NCBI GenBank assembly: GCA_025526915.1
Contig: JAHLKH010000478.1
Coordinates: 1 to 10,251 of the forward strand
From: Entophlyctis helioformis
Lineage: Eukaryota; Chytridiomycota; Chytridiomycetes; Chytridiales; Chytriomycetaceae
Direction: 5' to 3'
DNA: 10,251 nucleotides
A program made the position numbers and the translations under genes. The notes under the pieces were generated by a model that saw only the letters and a program-made list of their open reading frames with translations, searched no databases and was not told the origin of the DNA. The first letter of the stretch is position 1. Each line of letters begins with the position of its first letter. Positions 1 through 7,632 of this stretch are shown here, piece after piece.

Positions 1-355
1 CTGGCGCGTGCGGTGCTTGCCCGTGCATGTGTGCTGGTCATGGACGAGGCAACGGCGCTGCTTGATCCTGAGACGGACCGACGCATCCAGCACCTGATGC
101 AGACGGTGTTCAAGCACACAACCGTGCTCAGCATTGCCCATCGCCTCGTGTCCATTGCTGCGTTTGACCGCGTGCTGGTCATGGACGCTGGCAGCGTCGT
201 TGAGTTTGATGTGCCGCATGTGCTGCTGTCGCGCGGGATCTGCGTTTGGAGAGCTGGTTGATGCTATGGGTCCTGTCATGGCTGAGCGTGTGCGCAATCT
301 GGCCGAGGCTCGCTACAACGACATGGCTGCCAGATCCAACCTGCCGACTGTCTAG
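1..355 (+). CDS. ABC transporter, ABCC (MRP)-type, C-terminal end of second nucleotide-binding domain (partial, frame break)
   Basis: The 5' part of the gene lies outside the window. In frame 1 the sequence shows the end of an ABC ATPase domain: LARAVLARA just after the signature region, Walker B CVLVMDE with the catalytic Glu (codons 10-16), a D-loop ending ALLD (codons 19-22) and the H-loop His in SIAHRL (codon 47). Next comes DRVLVMDAGSVVEFD, typical of ABCC/MRP exporters, which use ATP hydrolysis to move organic anions or conjugates across membranes. After LLSR near base 231 the frame-1 reading becomes unrelated and stops at 259-261. In frame 2 the expected tail resumes from base 236 as GSAFGELVDAM and ends at the TAG at 353-355. 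One extra base, probably in the GGG run at 235-237, explains this. It could be a real frameshift that alters only the last ~40 residues, or a sequence error. The family is clear; the substrate cannot be told. Confidence 0.85.
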
Positions 356-523
356 CTGGTCTTGTTTGATGAATACATTGTGTGATCCTTTGGTTGACTT
401 GCGGGTCACGTTCAACTGCTGCGTGTGGTCTGGCCATTCGCATCGCGTCGTCGTGGCACGCGTCGAGCATCACGCTTTGCCGCCAACCAACCGACCGACC
501 AACTGACTGAGCAGCACAGCGAC

Positions 524-2234
524 ATGCCCAGCAAGCGACGCAAAGTCCAGAGACCGCCTGCTGCCACCACCACCACCACCACCAGCTGCAAGTCTACCCG
601 CCTCGGCTTTTGAGACAGTCGTGCGGGCTGCTTCTTCTGCCCTCGCTGCTCTGCACGACTCGCTGGCTGTCTCGACCGTCCCAACACAACTCGCTACCCC
701 TCCTCAGCCATCTGGTGCCGTCGTCGTCGCTGCTCCACCTCGCGAGCTGCTGCCTGGCCACAGCTGGTGGGACTGGATGCCGCCCACCGTCCGTCGCCGT
801 CTGCTTGTTCTCGTCGGCATCGACCCAGACGCAAGCCAATGGGGCACGCTGCCATACGAGATCCAGCTCATGATCCTCAAGGCAGCCGGCCCTCTCACGC
901 TCTTCCTCAACGGTCTGCTCGGCGACAAGAGCAGCCTGGACGATGCGACCGTCGAAGCCCTGTGGACTGATGTCATCGCCCAAGACTGGCAAGGCGACCT
1001 GGATCTGCTGCCCGATGTCGCACTCTACGCTGACGAGGTTGATCGAAGTGATCGTCGCCCTTCTGTCGGCATGCGGTCGCTGCCTGTCTCTCGGTCCATG
1101 TACGGCCGTCTCTGTACTCGCTTTCCAGAGCAAGCCAGCGCAGACGACCGCGACCAGGCTGCTCCTCGCAACCACTACGAGACCCAAGACATCAGCCCGT
1201 CTGATATCTTCAAATGTGCTCGCCTCCAACACATCCCCATGCGCAACTGCTGGTTCGATCTGGTCGACTTCTTGTACCCAATCAATCTTGGATGGAAGGC
1301 GATCAGGTTTGGTTTCGCAGAGTTCCTCAAGCACCTTGTCGCCCACCACGGCGTTGATCTCGACAAGTTCCAGAGTTTTGATGGATGGATGGTCATGGAT
1401 CTGGCCGCTTGGCTTGGTCACCTCGACATTCTCAAGATGCTGCACGATGCAGGTAACACGTGGTGCTCGTATCGTGCCATGAACTTGGCGGCAGTTCGAG
1501 GCTTTCTGGATGTTGTGCAGTTTCTGCATGCCAACCGCACGGAAGGATGCACAACAGGTGCAATGGATGATGCAGCGATGAATGGCCACTTTGACATTAT
1601 GCAGTTTCTGCATGCCAACCGCACCGAGGGATGCACAGCAAGGGCGATGGATTATGCAGAAACTTATGGCCGCTTTCACATTCTGGAGTGGCTGCATGCA
1701 AACCGCACCGAGGGATGCACAGCAAGGGCGATGGATTATGCGGCTACTTTCGGCCATCTCGACATTGTGCAGTGGCTGCATGCCAACCGCACAGAAGGAT
1801 GCACAACAAAGGCGATGGATCGTGCAGCCAGGAATGGACTTTTGCACGTTGTGGAGTGGCTGCATGCCAACCGCACGGAAGGATGCACAACAAAGGCGAT
1901 GGATCGTGCAGCCAGGAATGGACTTTTGCACGTTGTAGAGTGGCTCCATGCCAACCGCACAGAAGGATGCTCTTCAAACGCCATTGATGATGCAGTCGGC
2001 AATGGGCATATGGATGTGGTGCACTTCCTGGTCGCGTGTGGTTGCCCATTCACGTTCAAGACACTCCGTGGAGCCAAGGATGACGCCGTTGTTGACTTTT
2101 TGCTGGACAATGTGCCCCTTGCGCGTCTGTTGAAGCTGCTTCGAAAGGCCAGACGCAAAGGTGGATGTCCCATTCTTGCTGCACGTCTTTGGCTTGTTGT
2201 TTGCAGGAGGAGGGCGTCAGCTGCTGGCCAATAA
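524..2234 (+). CDS. Ankyrin-repeat protein A with F-box-like N-terminal block
   Basis: The frame is open from 507 to the TAA at 2232-2234, but its first ATG is at 777. A better start is the ATG at 524, which reads MPSKRRKVQRP, a basic NLS-like start. That frame ends at 611-613, so one extra base between about 545 and 610 (near the CCA tract) must be assumed to join it. From 777 the protein is 485 residues. An F-box-like LPYEIQLMILKAAG lies at 849-890, in a block running to about 1016 (LWTDVIAQDWQGDLDLLP) that paralogue B (2696-4054) shares. The C-terminal half holds seven 28-residue ankyrin-type units (1440-2027), six with NRTEGC. Ankyrin repeats bind proteins; with an F-box the product could be a ubiquitin-ligase adaptor, but this is inference. 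No introns are seen. The sequence between 355 and 524 holds no other gene. Confidence 0.85.
564..584 (+). repeat. CCA trinucleotide tract in the N-terminal region of ankyrin gene A
   Basis: Seven CCA triplets run in a row. They read as poly-Thr in the frame of the ATG at 524 and as poly-Pro in the frame of the ankyrin protein. The tract lies in the interval where the two frames must be joined, so it is a candidate site for the indel or for an assembly fault. Confidence 0.8.
1440..2027 (+). repeat. 84-bp tandem repeat array (seven 28-residue ankyrin units)
   Basis: Leu codons opening each unit recur at exactly 84 bp: 1440, 1524, 1608, 1692, 1776, 1860 and 1944, and the next at 2028. The consensus is LHANRTEGCTxxAMDxAAxxGxLxxVxW. 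Units 1776-1859 and 1860-1943 differ at two of 84 bases, both silent (ACA/ACG and GTG/GTA), so they are very recent copies. The unit is shorter than the classical 33-residue ankyrin repeat but keeps the A-A-xx-G-hydrophobic core. Confidence 0.93.
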
Positions 2235-2235
2235 A
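2230..2235 (+). terminator. AATAAA polyadenylation-type hexamer overlapping the stop codon of ankyrin gene A
   Basis: The TAA stop (2232-2234) lies inside AATAAA. If the hexamer is used, the 3' UTR would be only about 10-30 nt. This is a sequence match only. Confidence 0.4.
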
Positions 2236-2695
2236 GTGGCGTTGTTCAAGTGCAAGGCGTTGCCAGGCAGTTGCAGGATAGATGGAGCCTTGAGAAGGGC
2301 AGACTGACAGGGCATTGCATGCGAGATGAGCATGAGGAGAGAGCATGGCGTCTGAAAGACAGTTGAGACAAGCAAAACAGAAGCGACCAAAAGAGAAGGC
2401 GAATGTCAAGACAGGGGTTGTTGAATTTGAGTGAAGGTCATATTGATAACCCTGTCTCTTCGGCCCTTGATATGCAGAGTGTCCCAGAGATGGCTTTGAA
2501 GGGCGAGTCTTGACAGCAGCCACTGGTTGTGGGATGAATGTGATGGATGCATGGCATGACTTGCATGACGTGGATGATGGCCGTGGCAAGGATCGCGTTG
2601 CTGGTCGCGTTTGTCGCTCGCAGCACACTGACGATCAAACAGGCAACCAAGCCTCCCAAGTATGGACATTGGAGCTCAAACACAAGTCAAGCCAT
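2236..2695. other. Convergent intergenic region
   Basis: This lies between the 3' ends of the two convergent ankyrin genes. I see no gene, RNA or strong repeat. It holds many short ATG-rich stretches but no ORF with recognisable domains. No minus-strand AATAAA was noticed for paralogue B. Confidence 0.6.
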
Positions 2696-4054
2696 TCATT
2701 CAGCATGCTCGCCAAGCAGATCAGCAAGGCGACGCTCAAAGTCTGGCTCATCATTGTCTTCAGCATCACGAACCATGACAGCACGCTGCTCCGCTGTCAG
2801 CAATTGGGCGAGAAGCCGTGCAATGTTGTCATTTGCAGCATCGGTAATGGCCCTGAACGTGAAACCCTCTGTGCGGTGCTCGTGCAACCACCGCACAATC
2901 TCCAAATAGCCATTCTCGGCAGCTAGATCTATCGCCAAAGTTGTGCATCCTTCTGCCCGCTGCTCATGCAGCCACTTGACAAGATTGAGATGGCCGTTCT
3001 GTGCTGCCCAGTTCATTGCCCAAGTCGTGCATCCCTCTGTGCGGTACTCATGCAGCCATTGCACGACATGCAGATGACCATTCGCTACAGCATTGTCCAT
3101 GGCTTGTACGGTGCAACCCTCCGTCCGGTTGGCATGCAGCCACTTGACCGTGTCCAAATGGCCAAACTCCGCTCCATTGTCCATGGCATCTACTGTCGCA
3201 CTCGCGCCTCTGGCCGACAGCATCTTGATGACACCGAGAGATCCAGAGCATGCAGCATAGTCAATACGGCATACTGAGCCAGCTGCCTCCAGTAATATGA
3301 GGTTGTTGTCCAGCATGTACTCGAGGAACGCTGCGTGATCAACTCGGATTGCAGCCATGGCGAGACGTTCGTGTAGCAAGAGCGGAAGGCTGTCGAGCCA
3401 CATGTGCCGCATTGGGATCGTACACAACCCATCGCGGATGCTGTTGTATCGGCCATCATACAAGAAGCCATAGGGAAAGCGTGCCCACAACTAATGGTAC
3501 ATGCTGCGGCTGCTGACGTGCGCAAAGTCCTCGACATCCAGAGAGGCGTCCGGGAGCAGAGCAAGATCGCCCTGCCAGTCCCGCTTAAAGGCATCGATCC
3601 ACAGCGCTCGCTTGGCATCGCGGTCCATCTTGGCGACATCGAGATGGCCACACAGCAGCTGCGTGAGCGGGCCGGCATGCAGCAGGATCTTGGCTTTCAG
3701 CTCGTGCGGATACAGCGTCCACCAGTCGGTTGCCTTGACGGCACGGCCAGCCTGCAGCCGGGCAGCCTCTGTGTAGCAGCTGCTTGGCAGGTCGGCTGTG
3801 ACAGCGGCAGTCACAGGGCATGGCTGTGGCTGTTGCTGCGGCTGCTCGACAGGCGGCTGTTGGTGCAGGTGCAGTGGCAGGAGACGCACAAGAGCAGCGA
3901 AGCGAGGCACGAGGTCTGTGCGGCCAGCAGCCACAAGAGCGTCGTTCACAGCAGCCACAGTGTCGTGCAGCGTCTGGCTGTCCACTGCGTCGCTGGTGCT
4001 GCTGCCCAGTCGCCTGTCGTCTGCATCGTTGCTCGCTGGCATCACTTGGCTCAT
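2696..4054 (-). pseudogene. Ankyrin-repeat protein B, paralogue of A, interrupted by an in-frame TAG
   Basis: On the minus strand an ATG at 4054 opens MSQVMPASND and reads to a TAG at 3491-3493. The same frame then continues without a shift to the TGA at 2696-2698. The first part (187 residues) has a Gln/Pro-rich stretch, an F-box-like LYPHELKAKILLHAGPLT and the block RDWQGDLALLPD, matching gene A. Gene A reads SRSMYGRLCTRFP where B reads SRSMYH-stop-LWARFP, so the TAG replaces one ordinary residue, for example Gln by a single C-to-T change. The second part (about 265 codons) has four 28-residue ankyrin units (2804-3139) and a charged tail, with intact family features. It is either a young pseudogene, a sequence error, or a gene read through at TAG. 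No other start with good context follows the stop closely. Confidence 0.85.
2804..3139 (-). repeat. 84-bp ankyrin unit array in paralogue B (four units)
   Basis: Leu codons open units at 3139, 3055, 2971 and 2887 (minus strand), exactly 84 bp apart. The first three units carry TEGC or AEGC in LHxxRTEGCT; the last is diverged (TEGF). These units are more diverged from each other than those of gene A. Confidence 0.9.
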
Positions 4055-4343
4055 TGCGGCTGATCTGTGATACGATGCGATGCGGAGATGTGCGACAAGC
4101 GAGCATCGTTCCGGTGTCTGGTGGTGATGCTGGTGCACAGTGCACTCGCTGCCTTGACAGGCTGCACGCTGCCATGCATGCTGCAGTGTTGCACGGCCCA
4201 AAAGCAGTGATACGCAGCCATACAGCAACAACGACGCTCATGGCAAACACGGCAAGAGCGACAGCAGCAACACAGCCCTGCTCACAGATCCACCAACAGA
4301 CGCCATGAGATCGACTGAGCCAGTGGCGGCAACAGCTGCCATG
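4055..4343. other. Divergent intergenic region upstream of paralogue B
   Basis: This holds the 5' flank of paralogue B (minus strand) and, on the other side, decayed sequence leading into the ALKBH1-type relic. An ATG at 4305 is in frame with the first relic segment, but the ~16 codons that follow show no recognisable family match. No promoter motif is convincing. Confidence 0.5.
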
Positions 4344-4770
4344 CTGCGTCTGTGATGGATCGCACTTGGATGCCAGTGCATCTGGATGATCAAGTCCTGC
4401 TTCCTTGGACCGTCGACCGCCCTTTCCGTTGCTCACTGCATCCATGGCACATGCTTTTGTGGTCATTCTCGCACCGATCGCTGGATGCACAGACAGCCGA
4501 TGGCGACCAGAAGCAGGTATCGCCAACCTGTGCCATCCTGGCGAACTCTCTCATGGCGCACCAGGACCGCAGCGAGATCGACATGGAGAGCCCGCTTGTC
4601 AGTGTCTCTGTGGGGCTGGACTGCGTGCTGCTGTTTGGATGCAAGACTCACAACGAGGTGCCTGTGGGACTGCTGCTGCAGAGCGGCGATGTGCTCGTGA
4701 TTGCTGAGCCTGCGTGATGGGCATTCCACGGCGTGCTGCTTGTGGTGGATGGCACCCTGTCAATGCTTCT
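4344..4770 (+). pseudogene. ALKBH1/AlkB-type 2-oxoglutarate and Fe(II)-dependent dioxygenase relic
   Basis: Pieces of one ALKBH1-like catalytic domain occur in the right order in three frames. Frame 0 at 4344-4400 has WIALGCQ, like the WxxLGYxYxW motif before the core, right after a TGA at 4353-4355 where the family has a residue such as Arg. Frame 1 at 4405-4545 has LDRRPPFP and RPEAGIANL. Frame 2 from 4547 has SLMAHQDRSEID (iron ligands His 4559 and Asp 4565), SPLVSVSVGLDC, LLLQSGDVLVI, then a TGA at 4715-4717, then AFHGV with the third iron-ligand His at 4727. An extra base at 4543-4546 and another near 4398-4407 break the frame. Such enzymes demethylate nucleic acids. The C-terminal RxNxNxR-type end is not seen. 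With two stops and two shifts it cannot make a working enzyme. Confidence 0.82.
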
Positions 4771-5360
4771 CATTGTGTTCAGTGGCCCAGCTCACGCGAC
4801 TGAGATCTGTGGCTTCGCATTGTGGCTTTTGTGTGCATTTTGCATTGAAAGCAGAGACCATCCGAGCTGGAATCATTGACAATAGCAAAGTGCCGTTGTC
4901 CTGCAAACAGGTGAGTGGCTCCAGGTGTGTCGCGTTTGGCTGGTGCTGTGTGAGGCGGCTGTCGCATGCTCCAATTGTAGACTGGTCTGCCTGCTTGAAG
5001 CTGTTGGGGTCACTGCGCTCTCTGCCAATGCGACGCATTCCATGCCATGCTGTGTGGGCCGTGGTTCTGGTTCGCATGGGCCATGTTTGCTGCTCAACCA
5101 CATGGCATGGCATGGAAATCGCGTGTATCAGCAGCGGCTGTGCCAGTCAGCTGCTGCAGAGCATCCACTCAACACTATGGCATGCCAGCAGTATGCAAAA
5201 CGCAACGTCTGTCTTGCCATATGGACAGCACTGCCTCACTTGATTCATTATCTGCTCTGCTGCACCTGCTGACGTCTTGCATTGCCCTTCTGAAATCGCG
5301 CAACTGCTGGTTCCTGACAAACCGACCAAGACAACTCATCAAGCTCACTGAACCGCCAGC
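4771..5360. other. Region without recognisable gene, upstream of the LRR gene
   Basis: I see no domain and no convincing coding frame on either strand. An imperfect inverted repeat has arms at 5039-5049 and 5106-5116. A stop (5349-5351) lies in frame just upstream of the LRR gene's ATG, so any signal-peptide exon would need an intron here. A hydrophobic stretch follows an ATG at 5221 but is in a different frame, and no clean splice links it. Confidence 0.5.
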
Positions 5361-7430
5361 ATGAGTCTCATATCTGACTGCATCAATCTCGCAGCAGCCT
5401 TTCCTGGACACTTCTCAGGCGCGATCTTTGGCACCTGCTGTGATGTGTCTCTGGAGCATACAGTATACTGCACCAACAACCGTGTCACACAGCTGTAAGC
5501 CGTCAATGACTCTCGTCTATTGTTAATGGTATGAGTGAAACTCACAGCACACCCATCTTGCGCACTCCAGAAACCTTCCAAATAGAGCCCGTTCTGCATC
5601 ATTTCCAAATTTGAGCAGATTTACTGCATCATTTCCAAATTTGAGCAGATTGACTGCACTCACGTCCCTGTAAGTATGGCTCAATTCTGTGATGCACTTT
5701 TGGTTTTCAGACACGAGTCTGACCTGCAATGGGATGCTTCTTTTATGTGCAGCAATCTGCAAAACTGCGCGTTTCAGGAACCTATCCCAATGTGGCTGGG
5801 AAGTATGGAGAACCTGGTCTACATGTAGGTGTTGGCTCTACTTGATGCATGATGCGCTCAATCCAACCATGCTAATCTCATGTTGCTGACAGCAACTTGG
5901 CCTACAACCAGTTGTCTGGTCCAATCCCATCAAATCTTGGCAACTTGACTGACCTTGCATTTCTGTAAGTTGTGCACTGACATCTGTATCGATCTGATTC
6001 GTCACTGGATACTCACAACCATCATGTACAAGGAACCTGGCCAACAACCAGCTGACTGGACCGATTCCAGATAGTATTGGCGGCCTTGTTAACCTGCAGA
6101 CACTGTGAGTATGCGCACGGCCGTGTCATCACTGCAGAAGAGCTGGATGCTAAACACATTCAATGCAGTGACCTCTATAACAACCAGCTGTCTGGGCCAA
6201 TCCCAGATAGTATTGGCGGCCTTGTTAACCTGCAGACACTGTGAGTATGCGCATGGCCGTGTCATCACTGCAGAAGAGCGGATGCTAAACACATTCAATG
6301 CAGTGACCTCTATAACAACCAGCTGTCTGGGCCAATCCCAGATAGTATTGGCGGCCTTGTTAACCTGCAGACACTGTGAGTATGCGCACGGCCGTGTCAT
6401 CACTGCAGAAGAGCTGGATGCTAAACACATTCAATGCAGTGACCTCTATAACAACCAGCTGTCTGGGCCAATCCCAGATAGTATTGGCGGCCTTGTTAAC
6501 CTGCAGAACTGTGAGTACCGCACGGCCATGTATCACTGCAGAAAAGCCGGATGCTAAACACATTCAATGCAGTGACCTCTATAACAACACACTGACTGGG
6601 CCAATCCCAGATAGTATTGGCAGCCTTGTTAACCTGCGGAACATGTAAGTACGCGCACGGTCATGCTATTGCTGCAGAAGAGCCTGATGCTAAACACATT
6701 CAGTGCAGCCGTCTTAGTTACAACCAGCTTTCCGGCATGATCCCAGACCGTTTAGGCAATTCAAGTCTCCTCCAGAACCTGTGAGTGAAGCCTTGCTGAG
6801 TATCGTTCCACATGGCACTTACCAATTGCAACACAGCTACATCGATAACAACCAGTTGACTGGCTCAATCCCTGCTGGAATATACAGCCTTCGTACCTTA
6901 AAAGACTTGTAAGCATTGCTATTGATGTGTGCATGTTGGTGGTTTCATGCTGACATACATCTGGCCATTGTGCAGCATGTTCAGTAACAACATGGGAATG
7001 AGTGGGCCGCTATATCAGTTTTTTGCAGAAGCTTCCTTGCAATGTGATGGAACTGGCACTGGCATGTGTCTTCCTTGGGGCGTTGGATATCGTTGTGGCA
7101 TACAGAGGCCATGTATGTACATGTGGCTGTTGTGTCGCATTTGGATGTAAGCGATGCTGCTGACACTGGAAGCTGCACACAGGCTCTACCACAACCAAAG
7201 ACGCCGCTTCAAGCAAAATAGCCAGCATTCATCCTGCTTTCAAGATTGTGGGATCCGATACCACAGATGCAGACTTGCCGGCAAAGGATGGCATCACGAG
7301 TACCATCTATGGGCACACTGTTAGCAGTCTTTCACCAATCATCCTGTCTATCATTCTGGTCATGTCAGTGTTTGCAATGGCCTGGACGGTGCTGCTGTGG
7401 AGACGCAGACAGAAGAAAATGGCACTGTGA
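5361..7430 (+). CDS. Plant-type LRR membrane protein, 13 exons, one-base deletion in exon 8
   Basis: Exons: 5361-5494, 5571-5669, 5753-5824, 5893-5964, 6033-6104, 6169-6240, 6304-6375, 6440-6510, 6573-6644, 6709-6780, 6837-6908, 6976-7112, 7183-7430. Exon 1 is a Cys-rich LRR cap (DCINL..., CCDVS, NNRVTQL). Exons 2-11 each give one repeat of the LxLxxNxLxGPIPxxIGxLxxL type. Exon 12 is a C-terminal Cys cap (CDGTGTGMC, YRCG). Exon 13 gives a stalk, a ~23-residue membrane helix (SPIILSIILVMSVFAMAWTV...) and a short basic tail RRRQKKMAL. It resembles a receptor-like protein without kinase; the ligand is unknown. Total length would be 421 residues if exon 8 had 72 nt. Exon 8 has 71, which predicts a stop at 6593-6595. 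No signal peptide follows the ATG at 5361, so the true 5' end may lie upstream. The exon model is hand-read, but all joins keep frame except exon 8. Confidence 0.85.
5594..5653 (+). repeat. 30-bp in-frame tandem duplication in exon 2 of the LRR gene
   Basis: The unit beginning CTGCATCATTTCC occurs at 5594-5623 and 5624-5653 with one difference near its end. It adds ten residues, giving ASFPNLSRFT followed by ASFPNLSRLT. Without it the exon would be 69 nt, close to its 72-nt neighbours; with it the exon is 99 nt. Confidence 0.92.
6033..6708 (+). repeat. Tandem exon-intron modules (about 136 bp) in the LRR gene
   Basis: Five modules, each one exon plus its following intron, begin at 6033, 6169, 6304, 6440 and 6573 (lengths 136, 135, 136, 133, 136). 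Exons 6 and 7 are identical over 72 nt, and exon 8 is the same apart from one missing base. Introns 5 and 7 are identical over 64 nt; intron 6 differs by one substitution and one deletion. The outer modules are more diverged, as expected from growth by unequal crossing-over in the middle of the array. Confidence 0.92.
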
Positions 7431-7477
7431 CTTGGGGCTGGCCACAATGGATTGCCGGAAGCATGTCGGGAGACGTG

Positions 7478-7483
7478 AATAAA
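7478..7483 (+). terminator. AATAAA polyadenylation-type hexamer after the LRR gene
   Basis: AATAAA lies 48 nt after the TGA of exon 13, a normal spacing for a fungal 3' UTR signal. The sequence from 7431 to 7632 shows no other recognisable gene. Confidence 0.5.
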
Positions 7484-7632
7484 GAGAGTGTGCTGAACCC
7501 TTCCATTCGTGCAAGCTGCACTACAGATCAGCGAGTTGAGCAAATCCAGCAACAGATGCCTCACTCTGTCAACGACCAACGTCACGTTCTGCAGCAGACA
7601 CTGGAGACTGCAAGCCGGCTTAGGTGTATTCC

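Larger units (their letters stand above)
5495..7182 (+). other. Twelve spliceosomal introns of the LRR gene
   Basis: Introns: 5495-5570, 5670-5752, 5825-5892, 5965-6032, 6105-6168, 6241-6303, 6376-6439, 6511-6572, 6645-6708, 6781-6836, 6909-6975, 7113-7182 (56-83 nt). Donors are GTAAGT, GTGAGT, GTAAGC, GTAGGT or GTATGT; all acceptors end in AG, most in CAG. Introns 1-7 and 9-11 are phase 2 and split a codon, mostly Leu, at the same point of each repeat; intron 12 is phase 1. Introns 5-9 are homologous to each other and share GCTAAACACA, a likely branch-point element, about 20 nt before the acceptor. Confidence 0.85.

Noticed and set aside
564..620. Possible short intron joining the two N-terminal frames of ankyrin gene A
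   Set aside because: No donor resembles the GTAAGT/GTGAGT type used in the LRR gene, and the available GT-AG pair at 592-618 would give a 27-nt intron.
594..1949. Long open frame (about 450 codons) on the minus strand opposite ankyrin gene A
   Set aside because: It is an antisense shadow. The 84-bp period keeps any stop-free frame open through all copies, and the translation has no ankyrin or other domain sense.
5039..5116. Inverted repeat TCCATGCCATG / CATGGCATGGA with a long loop
   Set aside because: The arms are 11 bp with a 56-nt loop in a region full of CATGG words, so chance is likely. It shows no transposon or RNA structure.
6105..6557. Open frame running through several introns and exons of the LRR gene, plus a matching minus-strand frame at 6089-6430
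   Set aside because: The frame reads across clear GT-AG introns and gives no LRR motif. It stays open only because near-identical modules repeat.
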